A stretch of 64,000 bases of DNA from CAYNXB01 sp964401045 (GTDB taxonomy: Bacteria; Pseudomonadota; Alphaproteobacteria; Sphingomonadales; Sphingomonadaceae), in NCBI GenBank assembly GCA_964401045.1, contig CAYNXB010000006.1:1-64000 (forward strand). The letters are read 5' to 3'. The position numbers and the translations under genes are program-made. Every line of letters starts with the position of its first letter. Position 1 is the stretch's first letter. Below the pieces are notes generated by a model. That model was not told the DNA's origin and made no database searches. It worked only from the letters and a program-made list of their open reading frames with translations. This document shows positions 41,150-49,328 of this stretch, in pieces.

Positions 41150-43972
41150 CTAGAGCCGGCCGCGGACGCCGAAGAAGAACGTCCGGCCCGAATATTCGTA
41201 GAAATCGGGCACGTTGCGATAAGTGTTGAACCGCTTGGTCTCGGACCCGAGCAGGTTCGAACCTTCGACATAGACCTGGAACTGGTCGGTCAGGTCATAC
41301 GCCAGGCTGGCCGAAACTTCGTGGTAGGGGTCTTCCTCTATCGGAAGGTAATCGATCAGGCCGGACTGCGCCGAGGTGTAGTGGGAAGCGTAGTTGTACG
41401 AGGCCTGCGCGTGGATACCGTGGTTCTCGTAGAACACCTTGAAGTTGGCCGAGAACGGGATTGCGCCCGCCAACTTGGTGGTGGTGTCGCCGCTGGTTGC
41501 GCGCGAATGGTTGTACGTCGCATTCGCCTGCACGCCGAGGCCGTTGTCGAGGAAGTACTGGATGCCCGCCTCGAGGCCGTAGACGTTGGCGGAATCGCCG
41601 TTCAGCGTCTCGACCCTGATGAAGTCGAACGAGGTCGGCTGGCCCGCGGGCTGATCCGATGGCGAAATCGTCACGTCGACCGGCATCGAGGTCACGAAAT
41701 TCTCGATGTGCTTGTAGAACGCCGCGAGGGTTATCGCGAGCCGGTCGGAATCGTAGAATTCGAGCGAGATGTCCGCCTGATCAGCAGTGGTCGGCTTCAG
41801 GTTCGGGTTGCCCGCATCGTAGATGATGAAGGTGCCAGACGACGCCGAGGACGCGTCGCTTGCCGATGACAGCTGGTCGAAGGTGGGCCGGGCGATCGCC
41901 TTGGATGCCGCCAACCGCAGCCGGAGCTGGTCGGTAAAATCGTAGGAGAAGTTGGCCGATGGCAGCCACTTGGTATACTCGCCGCCACCGTTGACCGGAT
42001 CGGATTCGTTGAACTGCACGTCGTAATCGGCCTGGTTGCCGGCGCGCTTCACGATGCTCTTGATCGTGGTCGAATAACCGTTCGATGAGACCTTGGTGTT
42101 GACCACCCGCAGGCCCACGTCGCCGCGCCAGTTGCTGCCTTCGAAATTGGCCTGGAGGTAGCCGGCGAAGGTCCGTTCGGTGATGTAGAACGACAGCGGA
42201 AGATCCGGCTGGATCACCTGATCCGAATAGCCGACCGGATAGGGCTCGCCGGTTTCCGGATTGAGCACCGCCGGGTTGTTCTCCGAGCGGGGCAGCGCCG
42301 CGAGATAGGTATCGATGTCGAACACCGCGAAGTTACGCGGGAAATTGCCCTTCTGCTTGAACAGCAGGTTGTCGACCGGGAAGCCGCGGATCACGTCCGC
42401 ACCGATCTCGCCGAAGGTAAACGGATAACCGCAGAAGTTGCACTCGGTCGCGAGGTTGTCGATCACCGTGTCGCGCTTCTTGCGGTCGGTCCATGAGCCG
42501 CCGGCCGCGATCGAATGGAGGATGCCGCCGGTCTCCAGTGTGCCGTCGAACCGCGCACCTTGCGTGACGTCCTTAAGGTTGTCGCCGCCGATGCCGATGT
42601 AATGCGCGCGGTAGTCATCGTTGGTCGCTTCGGAGAGCGGACGGCCGCCGGGAATGGTGATGTCGAGGTCCGGCAATCCGCCCTCGCGGGTGGCGAACAC
42701 CCCACTCGATTCGGTGATGCCTGCCACGACGAAGCGCTGCTTGCCGCCAGCGTTGCGCGTCGCCTGGCCGCGATAACCGTCGAACGCGAGTTTCAAGGTG
42801 TCGGTCGGGTTCCAGTCGAGATGGCCGCCGATCTGGTAGGTCTTGACCGTGCGCGGCTCATCGGTGGTTAGCACTTCGGCGACGAGATCATTGATCGTAA
42901 AGTTGGTGACGACGTTGTTCTCATCCACTCGCACGGTCGACGGGTCCCACTTGATCGGGGAGTCGAGATCGTTGCGCGGGCTTAGGAAGTTCGACTGGCG
43001 GTAGTTGTGCTCGATGTCCTTGTAGTGGCTGTAGAGTCCATCGATGGTCAGCGTCATCCGGTCGGACGGCTTCCACTGCAGCGCGCTCGACACGCCCAGC
43101 CGGGTGCGTTTGCCGAGCACGATGCCGTTCGAATAGAAGTCTGGCCAGATGTATTCCTCTCCGTCGTCGTCGATCTGGCCGTTGCGGTTGAAGTCGAACT
43201 GCTGGCCGACTTCGGTGTCGCTGGTGGGGGAATATTCGCCCAGGTTGTCCGTCCGCAGCTTGTATTGCGAGTAGGTCGCCGAGACGAGGAAACCGAGCGT
43301 GTCGTCGGCGAAAGTGTCGCTGAACACGCCCGAAGCCTTGTAGCCGAACTTCTTCGACAAGTCGTTGTACTGGCCTTCGACCGAGCCCGAGAAATGCATG
43401 CCGGACTGGTCGAACGGGCGCGCCGTGCGCAAGTCCACGTTGCCGCCGATGCTGCCCTCGAGCGAGGACGCCTGCACCGCTTTGGCGACTTCCGCGCCCG
43501 AGATCATTTCCGAGGGCAGCACGTCGAACGCGAAGGCGCGGTCGGTGGAATCGGTCGGCAGGATGCGGCCGTTGAGCGTGGTGATGGCGAATTCCTCGCC
43601 CAGGCCGCGGATGGTAATGTTTCGACCCTCGCCGCGTCCGTCGCGGCCGACTGTCACGCCCGGGATGTTGCCGAGCGCTTCGGCGACGTTGCGGTCGGGG
43701 AACTTGCCGAGTTCCTCGGCGGAGATCGCGTCGACGATCGTGCCCGAATTGCGCTTGGCCTCGATCGAGCGCAGCAAGCTGCCGCGCACGCCGCGCACCA
43801 CGATCTCGTTACCCGGCGTCGCGCCATTGGCACCGGCCTGGTCGGTGGCGGCGTCCACCGTATCGGGCGCCTGGGCGCCGCTGTCCTGGGCGCAAGCAGA
43901 GCCGGCGCCGAGCAGCGCAGCGGCGCTCGCGCTAGCCAGAAACAGATATCGCATCGTTCCGAGAAACCTCAT
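41150..43972 (-). CDS. TonB-dependent receptor of the amino-sugar locus
   Basis: Outer-membrane TonB-dependent transporter of about 940 aa, Xanthomonas/Caulobacter family. The Sec signal ends at ACAQD. A TonB-box-like NEIVVRGVRGS precedes the plug (AEELGKFPDRNVAEALGNIPG), and the barrel ends RTFFFGVRGRL. ATG 43972 has AGGGG 8 nt upstream and gives a normal signal; an earlier in-frame start at 44002 is less well placed. It is divergent from the DeoR regulator, with TTTCG-type repeats between. The cargo is inferred to be a galactosamine- or galactose-containing glycan fragment from the downstream enzymes. Confidence 0.92.
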   Translation of the reverse strand: MRFLGTMRYLFLASASAAALLGAGSACAQDSGAQAPDTVDAATDQAGANGATPGNEIVVRGVRGSLLRSIEAKRNSGTIVDAISAEELGKFPDRNVAEALGNIPGVTVGRDGRGEGRNITIRGLGEEFAITTLNGRILPTDSTDRAFAFDVLPSEMISGAEVAKAVQASSLEGSIGGNVDLRTARPFDQSGMHFSGSVEGQYNDLSKKFGYKASGVFSDTFADDTLGFLVSATYSQYKLRTDNLGEYSPTSDTEVGQQFDFNRNGQIDDDGEEYIWPDFYSNGIVLGKRTRLGVSSALQWKPSDRMTLTIDGLYSHYKDIEHNYRQSNFLSPRNDLDSPIKWDPSTVRVDENNVVTNFTINDLVAEVLTTDEPRTVKTYQIGGHLDWNPTDTLKLAFDGYRGQATRNAGGKQRFVVAGITESSGVFATREGGLPDLDITIPGGRPLSEATNDDYRAHYIGIGGDNLKDVTQGARFDGTLETGGILHSIAAGGSWTDRKKRDTVIDNLATECNFCGYPFTFGEIGADVIRGFPVDNLLFKQKGNFPRNFAVFDIDTYLAALPRSENNPAVLNPETGEPYPVGYSDQVIQPDLPLSFYITERTFAGYLQANFEGSNWRGDVGLRVVNTKVSSNGYSTTIKSIVKRAGNQADYDVQFNESDPVNGGGEYTKWLPSANFSYDFTDQLRLRLAASKAIARPTFDQLSSASDASSASSGTFIIYDAGNPNLKPTTADQADISLEFYDSDRLAITLAAFYKHIENFVTSMPVDVTISPSDQPAGQPTSFDFIRVETLNGDSANVYGLEAGIQYFLDNGLGVQANATYNHSRATSGDTTTKLAGAIPFSANFKVFYENHGIHAQASYNYASHYTSAQSGLIDYLPIEEDPYHEVSASLAYDLTDQFQVYVEGSNLLGSETKRFNTYRNVPDFYEYSGRTFFFGVRGRL

Positions 43973-44075
43973 TGCCTGAACCCCTTTAGTAGGATCGTTC
44001 ACCCGCGCCGCGCCCGATCTTTCGGTTTGCAGCCATCTTGTCGCTTAATTGCTATCTCCAACGACTTTCCTGTGT

Positions 44076-44096
44076 CAAATCGAAATTTAACGAAAC
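44076..44096. promoter_or_regulatory. AgaR/DeoR-type site, receptor / regulator promoter
   Basis: CAAATCGAAA, five bases, then CGAAAC. On the minus strand this reads GTTTCG, TTAAA, TTTCGATTTG. The 10-mer TTTCGATTTG recurs exactly at 46132-46141. Repeated TTTC(G/T) pentamers are the pattern bound by AgaR-like DeoR regulators. Confidence 0.6.
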
Positions 44097-44147
44097 TTGC
44101 GGTCCCGATTGATTGCGGTTGGCGGGGTTGATAGGGAGTTTCAAAGG

Positions 44148-44945
44148 GTGAGGAAGGGTTCAGCGTTGCGTCCGACACGAGATACCAGCGAAAGGCGCCA
44201 GCAGATCAGCGCCATGGTGCGCGAGCGCGGCAGCGTGCAGGTCGCGCCGCTGGCAGAGCAGTTCGGCGTGTCGATGCAGACAATCCGCAAGGACCTGCAC
44301 TTCCTCGGCCAGCGCGGCGTGACCGAGCGATCCTACGGCGGGGCGATCCTGGCGGACGCAATCAACGTCATCAGCGAGCCGCGGCTCGACGCCAAGCGGG
44401 CGATTCACACCGACGAGAAAGTCCGCATCGGCCGGCTGGCCGCGGCGATGGTGGCGCCGGGGCAGTCGATCGTGCTCGATTCGGGCACCACTACGCTCCA
44501 GATTGCGCAGCACCTGCCCGACGATGACAGCATCACCGTCCTCACGAACGACTTCGATGTGCTCTCGGAACTGAGCAAGAGGAGCCGCATCAAGATCGTC
44601 ATGCTCGGCGGGGCACTGCGGCGGCAGAACATGGCGTTCTACGGCGCGCAGACGATGAGTGCGCTGAGCGATCTTCACGTCGACAAGCTGTTCCTCGGGG
44701 TCGACGGCTTCGACGTGGAGCGCGGCATCACCACTCATTATGAGCCGGAGGCGATGCTCAACCGCGCGATGGTTCAGGCGGCCCGGCAGGTGATCGCGGT
44801 GACCGACGCTTCGAAGTTCGGGAAGGTGTGCCTTCACCGCATCATCAGCGTCAGCGAGATTACCGATCTTGTGACCAACGACGATCCGCCGGAAGACATT
44901 CGCGCCGCCGGGGACCGGCTGGGGTTCAAGATTCACCGGGCCTAA
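44148..44945 (+). CDS. DeoR-family regulator, AgaR-like
   Basis: A 265-aa DeoR-type repressor. The N-terminal winged helix (RRQQISAMVRERGSVQVAPLAEQFGVSMQTIRKDLHFL) is followed by the DeoRC sensor domain with VLDSGTTTLQIAQHL, VLTNDFDV, MLGGALRRQNM, DKLFLGVDGFD and VTDASKFGK. GTG 44148 is chosen for its GGGAG ribosome site and position before the DNA-binding domain. DeoRC domains sense sugar phosphates. The downstream agaS/kbaZ-like genes and TTTCG-repeat sites argue for an AgaR-like role with an amino-sugar phosphate effector. The effector is inferred. Confidence 0.88.
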   Translation: MRKGSALRPTRDTSERRQQISAMVRERGSVQVAPLAEQFGVSMQTIRKDLHFLGQRGVTERSYGGAILADAINVISEPRLDAKRAIHTDEKVRIGRLAAAMVAPGQSIVLDSGTTTLQIAQHLPDDDSITVLTNDFDVLSELSKRSRIKIVMLGGALRRQNMAFYGAQTMSALSDLHVDKLFLGVDGFDVERGITTHYEPEAMLNRAMVQAARQVIAVTDASKFGKVCLHRIISVSEITDLVTNDDPPEDIRAAGDRLGFKIHRA

Positions 44946-44966
44946 CCGCTGGCACTCACCGGGCGC

Positions 44967-46082
44967 TCACCCTTCGTGCAGGAACTTGCGGTGGGCGTTG
45001 TTGTGGTAGATCTTGTCGATCACCGATCTGGGTAGGGCGAGGCCCTTCACATCGGCCTTGATGGCATCGATGCGCTGGGGGAGCGGCGTCGCCAGATAAC
45101 GCCAGTCGGACCGCCAGGTATCGTCCGCCTCCTTGGCGAAATCGTCACCGGTGGAGGGCGGATTTTGCGCCCGCGCGTCCGGATCGGGTGGGTTGTGAGT
45201 CAGGTCGGTGCCGTAGATCAGCCGGTCCTGGTATTTGATGATGAAGTTGCGCACCCGGTCGTAATTCTGGTTCGACTGGTTCTGCAACTCGCTCATCCGC
45301 GCGGCCATGTCGACTGAGGCATTGGGGAAGCGGTCGAGGAATTCAGCGACGCGATCGACGTTCCATTCGAGGCTGGCGAGGTGCGCGCCGACGAACGACA
45401 GCTTCGGATGGAACGCCACGAAGCGGTCACGCGCGGCCATCAGCATCTCATAGCTCGGCTCCTCCGGGTGGAGGTACATGTAGTACTCGGGATGCTCCTT
45501 GAAGTAGCTGGTGTCGTTGTCCGTCGTCATCTGGTCGAGCGGCAGCCAGCAGTTGCGCGGTTCCCCCTGGTGCGCGATCAGCGGGACGCCGGCTTGCCGG
45601 ATGTGCTCCATCACCGGATCGAAGCGCGGATCATCGAGAAACACGCGGTTTCCCTGCGCATCCTTCTCCACCATGCCGATGTTCTTCCACACCTTCACCG
45701 CGATCGCCCCGTTGGCGAACGCATCGTCGAGCGTGCGAATCGCCTGATCGGCCCAGCCCGGCGTACCGAAGCCCTTCATCGTGAATGCAGTGGCATAGTG
45801 GAACAGCTGGGGATCGGCCTGGCGCAGCTTGCGCGCGACCGCGGCCTGGCGCTCCAGCGGCGGGAAATCGGGGTAATCGACGTTGATCGACAGCAGTTCG
45901 AACCCGTCCTTGCGCGCGATGTCGAGAAACGCCGTGCTGTCGACGTTGGCGTGGACGTGGGAATCGAACTTCGGGACTTTGGCGAAGTCGGCTTCCGAAT
46001 AGGTGTCCGAGGCCGTCGCCGCGAGAGACGGCGCGGCCGTCGCCGCCAGCAACAGCGCGCAGATAGTCCAACGAGCTCGCAT
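44967..46082 (-). CDS. Exported amidohydrolase-2 family metal-dependent hydrolase
   Basis: A 371-aa TIM-barrel hydrolase of the amidohydrolase-2 superfamily. A Sec signal spans residues 1-22. Metal-ligand blocks are KFDSHVHAN, LIAHQGEP, SFVGAHLASLEW and IYGTDLTHNP. Members act as lactonases, decarboxylases or hydrolases, so the reaction cannot be fixed; hydrolysis of a sugar lactone or amide is possible. It is unlike the NagA/AgaA deacetylase family, so it should not be taken as the missing GalNAc-6-phosphate deacetylase. AGGAGA precedes ATG 46082. It is divergent from GH36 with two AgaR-type sites between, so both are likely controlled by the DeoR protein. Confidence 0.8.
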   Translation of the reverse strand: MRARWTICALLLAATAAPSLAATASDTYSEADFAKVPKFDSHVHANVDSTAFLDIARKDGFELLSINVDYPDFPPLERQAAVARKLRQADPQLFHYATAFTMKGFGTPGWADQAIRTLDDAFANGAIAVKVWKNIGMVEKDAQGNRVFLDDPRFDPVMEHIRQAGVPLIAHQGEPRNCWLPLDQMTTDNDTSYFKEHPEYYMYLHPEEPSYEMLMAARDRFVAFHPKLSFVGAHLASLEWNVDRVAEFLDRFPNASVDMAARMSELQNQSNQNYDRVRNFIIKYQDRLIYGTDLTHNPPDPDARAQNPPSTGDDFAKEADDTWRSDWRYLATPLPQRIDAIKADVKGLALPRSVIDKIYHNNAHRKFLHEG

Positions 46083-46099
46083 CCCCTTCTCCTTTCGCA

Positions 46100-46115
46100 C
46101 GAAAACGAAATAAAT
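46100..46115. promoter_or_regulatory. AgaR/DeoR-type site, amidohydrolase side
   Basis: CGAAAACGAAATAAAT, which reads ATTTATTTCGTTTTCG on the minus strand: pentamer-spaced TTTCG motifs 18 bp upstream of the amidohydrolase start. Confidence 0.55.
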
Positions 46116-46126
46116 CGCGCACCATA

Positions 46127-46141
46127 TTTTGTTTCGATTTG
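46127..46141. promoter_or_regulatory. AgaR/DeoR-type site, GH36 side
   Basis: TTTTGTTTCGATTTG, containing the same 10-mer TTTCGATTTG found on the other strand at 44076-44085, 76 bp upstream of the GH36 start. Confidence 0.6.
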
Positions 46142-46216
46142 CGTTAAGCGCGCTTTCTGTGCAAGTTATTTTGCCAGAGCCCGCGCGCTGCGGAGCTCGG
46201 CAGCAGGAGCGCCGGA

Positions 46217-48313
46217 ATGCCCAGTCCCGCCCTTTCGCGCCGGCAGGCGGTGGCCGCATTGATGGGCGGCAGCTCGATGCTGGCCGCGACCGCGATATTC
46301 CCGACCCGCGCCTTCGCGGCGACGGCGCCACTCGCCACGCTGACCGACGGCACGCTCGGAATCGAGTTCGACGGATCGATGTTTTCGCGTGTTTCCCGCG
46401 CCGCCAAGGCGCTCACCGCGATGGCGCCGACAGATGCGCTCTATCTGGCCGGCGGAACAACCGTCGACCGGTTCGTGCTGCTCGACCGCAAGAGCGAGAA
46501 ATTGTCCGATATCCACGGATCGGGCACCCGCCACACTCTGCAAGGCGCATCGGGCGAGCAGCTCGAGAAGACCGTCTCGGTGTCGTTCCACGACCGCTAT
46601 CCGGGTGTCGCCCTGATCGACACACGCTACCGCAATGCCGGCAAGCGGCCCATTGCCGTCGCCGGTTGGCGCGCCTCGTCGTACACCTTGCTCACCGATC
46701 CCAAGGGGGCATGGACCTATTCGGGCGCATCGCACCCGGATCGGCGCGACTGGATCCAGCCGGTCACACCCGGCTTTGACCAGCGCAACTTCATGGGAAT
46801 GAACGCGTCGGACTACGGCGGCGGAACGCCCGTAGCGTCGGTGTGGCGGCCCGATGCCGGCCTCGCGGTGGGCCATGTGGAAACCGTGCCGCGGCTCGTC
46901 TCGGTGCCGGTGTCTCACCAGCTCGAAGGCGCGCACGTCGGCATGGAGTCGCGCGACGCCGTGCTGCTCCGGCCGGGCGAGTCCTTCGATTTGCCGCGCG
47001 TGTTCGTGATGGCGCACACAGGCGATCACTTCCGTCCGCTCGAAGCCTATCGGAAGATCATGGCGGAGCGCGGCCTCGCCGCCCCGCGAGTGCCTGACGC
47101 GAGCTACGAGCCGATCTGGTGCGCCTGGGGCTACGAGCGCAACTTCACCGCCGAACAGATCTACGGCACCTTGCCCAAGGCCAAGGCGGTCGGCCTCGAT
47201 TGGGCAGTGCTCGACGATGGCTGGCAAACGTCCGAAGGCGACTGGAAGGTCGACCGGACCAAGTTCCCGCGCGGGGGGGCCGACCTCAAGGCCTTCGCCG
47301 ACACGGTCAAGGCGGCCGGCATGCGTCCGCGCCTGTGGTACGCGCCGCTCGCCGCCGATCCGGGCACCGATCTGCTGCGCGATCACTCCGACATGCTGCT
47401 GCTCGACCGCGATGGGCAGGCCCAGAACGTCAGCTGGTGGGACGCGTTCACCCTATGCCCTGCCTATGAGCCGGTGGTCGAATACTTCCGCGGGCAGGTG
47501 CGCACGATCATCGGCGAATGGGGCTTCGAGGGAATCAAGTTCGACGGTCAACACCTCAACGGCGTCGCGCCGTGCCACAATCCTGCGCACAACCACGCGC
47601 GGCCGGAGGAATCGTTCGAGAAGCTGCAGGATTTCTGGAAGGCGATGCACGACACCGCCATCGCCATCAATCCAGAGGCGGTGATCGAAATCTGCCCGTG
47701 CGGCGATGCCTTTGCGTTCCACAACATCCCGGCGATGAACCACACGCCGGCGTCCGATCCCGAATCCTCGTGGCAGGTGCGGCTCAAGGGCAAGACCTTC
47801 AAGGCGCTGATGGGCCCTTCGGCGCCGTATGCCGGCGACCATGTCGAGCTGAGCGACGGGGGCAACGATTTCGCCTCCAGCTACGGCGTCGGCGCGGTTC
47901 TCTCGACCAAGTTCACATGGCCCAGGGACACCGATCGCCCAATCGACCGACTGCCGCCCGGGGGCTTCCTGCTGACACCGGAGAAGGAGCAGGTCTGGCG
48001 CCAGTGGATCGCGCTCTACCGCAAGAACATGCTCCCCAAGGGCACCTATCGCGGCGAGCTCTACGACATCGGCTTCGACAAGCCCGAAGCGCACGCGGTC
48101 GAGGCCGGCGGAGCGATGCATTACGCGTTCTTCGCCGACAAATGGGACGGGCCGATCGACCTGCGCGGGCTCGGCAAGGGCCGCTATCGCCTGACCGATC
48201 CGATCAGCGGTCGCTCGCTCGGCACGGCGACGGCCGCCGCGAACAAAGTGACGGTCGCATTCGAACATTCGCTGATCGTCGAAGCCACCCCGATCACAGG
48301 AGATGCCGCATGA
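46217..48313 (+). CDS. GH36 alpha-galactosidase / alpha-N-acetylgalactosaminidase
   Basis: Exported family 36 glycosidase, 698 aa. LSRRQAVAALMGG is a Tat-like signal. An N-terminal beta-supersandwich (about 40-290) precedes the barrel, which has WCAWGYERNF, VLDDGWQTSEGDW, the nucleophile Asp443 in IKFDGQH and the acid/base Asp514 in PASDPESSWQVR. The family includes alpha-galactosidases and alpha-N-acetylgalactosaminidases; the adjoining amino-sugar catabolic genes favour the latter. Its stop overlaps the EamA transporter start (ATGA). AgaR-type sites lie upstream. Confidence 0.88.
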   Translation: MPSPALSRRQAVAALMGGSSMLAATAIFPTRAFAATAPLATLTDGTLGIEFDGSMFSRVSRAAKALTAMAPTDALYLAGGTTVDRFVLLDRKSEKLSDIHGSGTRHTLQGASGEQLEKTVSVSFHDRYPGVALIDTRYRNAGKRPIAVAGWRASSYTLLTDPKGAWTYSGASHPDRRDWIQPVTPGFDQRNFMGMNASDYGGGTPVASVWRPDAGLAVGHVETVPRLVSVPVSHQLEGAHVGMESRDAVLLRPGESFDLPRVFVMAHTGDHFRPLEAYRKIMAERGLAAPRVPDASYEPIWCAWGYERNFTAEQIYGTLPKAKAVGLDWAVLDDGWQTSEGDWKVDRTKFPRGGADLKAFADTVKAAGMRPRLWYAPLAADPGTDLLRDHSDMLLLDRDGQAQNVSWWDAFTLCPAYEPVVEYFRGQVRTIIGEWGFEGIKFDGQHLNGVAPCHNPAHNHARPEESFEKLQDFWKAMHDTAIAINPEAVIEICPCGDAFAFHNIPAMNHTPASDPESSWQVRLKGKTFKALMGPSAPYAGDHVELSDGGNDFASSYGVGAVLSTKFTWPRDTDRPIDRLPPGGFLLTPEKEQVWRQWIALYRKNMLPKGTYRGELYDIGFDKPEAHAVEAGGAMHYAFFADKWDGPIDLRGLGKGRYRLTDPISGRSLGTATAAANKVTVAFEHSLIVEATPITGDAA

Positions 48314-49257
48314 CCGTTGCGCCCGCCGCCCACCGGGCGTGGCTGATCTATGCCGTCACCACCGTGGTGCTGTGGGGTTTCTGGGGCGCGTTCTCGAGCG
48401 TCTCGCCGGAGCGCGGATTTCCCGAGACGCTGGTCTATTGCGTGTGGGCGCTGACGATGATCCCGCCGGCACTGATCGTGCTCGCGCAGGCCAGGTGGCG
48501 GGTGGATTTCTCGGCGCGCGCGATCCTCTATGGCCTGGCGATTGGACTGCTCGGCGCTGGCGGCCAGCTGGTCCTGTTCTACACCGTGGTGCGCGGCCCC
48601 GCGTACCTGATCTTCCCGATCATCTCGCTATCCCCGGTGGTGACGATCGCGATGTCGTTCTTCCTGCTGGGGGAGCGGACCGGCAAGCTCGGCGTCGCGG
48701 GCATCGTGCTCGCGCTGCTGGCGCTGCCGACGTTCGACTTCGTGCCGCAGGCCGGCGATCCGGTGCAGGGATCGACGTGGTTCGTGCTCGCCCTGATCGT
48801 CATGGTCTGCTGGGGGGTGCAGGCGTACTTCATGAAGGCCGCAAACAACGTCATGACCGGGGAGAGCATCTTCTTCTACATGACGCTCACCGGCCTGCTG
48901 CTCGCCCCGGTGGCCTATGCGATGACCGATTTCTCCAGGCCGATAAACTGGGGCGCGGACGGGCCGCTGCTCGCCGCGGGCATCCAGGTGCTCAACGCGA
49001 TCGGCGCGCTCACGCTGGTGTTCGCGTTCCGCTACGGCAAGGCGATCGTGGTCGCGCCGCTCAGCAACGCAGGGGCGCCGCTGGTCACGGCGGTGATCTC
49101 GCTGATCGTGGCCGGGGTTGTCCCCGGCGAGCTCAAGTTGATCGGCCTGGCACTGGCGCTCGTCGCAGCGGTGTTGCTGGCGATCGAGCCGGACACGGCC
49201 GACGCGGCGAAGGAAGAAGAAGCCGAAGCGGAGTCGCCGCTTTCCAGTCTCGGGTAA
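48310..49257 (+). CDS. EamA/DMT-superfamily transporter
   Basis: A 315-aa inner-membrane protein with ten predicted helices arranged as two EamA repeats (about 15-145 and 160-300). Features include the first-helix TTVVLWGFWGAFSS, ISLSPVVTIAMSFFLLGE at the end of repeat 1 and APLSNAGAPLVTAVISLIVAG in repeat 2. DMT proteins move sugars, amino acids or drugs; in this operon it could import the amino sugar freed by GH36, which no other permease in the locus would do. It is translationally coupled to GH36. The acidic C-terminal tail is probably cytoplasmic. Confidence 0.82.
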   Translation: MTVAPAAHRAWLIYAVTTVVLWGFWGAFSSVSPERGFPETLVYCVWALTMIPPALIVLAQARWRVDFSARAILYGLAIGLLGAGGQLVLFYTVVRGPAYLIFPIISLSPVVTIAMSFFLLGERTGKLGVAGIVLALLALPTFDFVPQAGDPVQGSTWFVLALIVMVCWGVQAYFMKAANNVMTGESIFFYMTLTGLLLAPVAYAMTDFSRPINWGADGPLLAAGIQVLNAIGALTLVFAFRYGKAIVVAPLSNAGAPLVTAVISLIVAGVVPGELKLIGLALALVAAVLLAIEPDTADAAKEEEAEAESPLSSLG

Positions 49258-49277
49258 TTTCGTTTCGTTTCTTTTTG
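49258..49277. promoter_or_regulatory. AgaR/DeoR-type operator before kbaZ-agaS-kinase
   Basis: TTTCG TTTCG TTTCT TTTTG: four tandem 5-bp units directly after the EamA stop. This closely matches the CTTTC/TTTCG pentamer pattern described for enteric AgaR operators and overlaps the -35 region of the promoter below. Confidence 0.7.
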
Positions 49278-49305
49278 TAGTGTTTGTCGCGCCGCCTCAT
49301 ATAAT
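49275..49305 (+). promoter_or_regulatory. Putative promoter of the kbaZ-agaS-kinase operon
   Basis: A perfect -10 TATAAT at 49300-49305 with TTGTAG at 49275-49280 (19-bp spacer). The -35 overlaps the TTTCG repeat array, so repressor binding would block polymerase. It lies 23 bp upstream of the kbaZ ATG. Confidence 0.55.
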
Positions 49306-49328
49306 GGTGGGCAAGAAAGAAGATCGTC

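Noticed and set aside
44967..46082. Amidohydrolase as the missing GalNAc-6-phosphate deacetylase
   Set aside because: It has a signal peptide and amidohydrolase-2 motifs, not the NagA pattern, and a phosphorylated substrate would be cytoplasmic.
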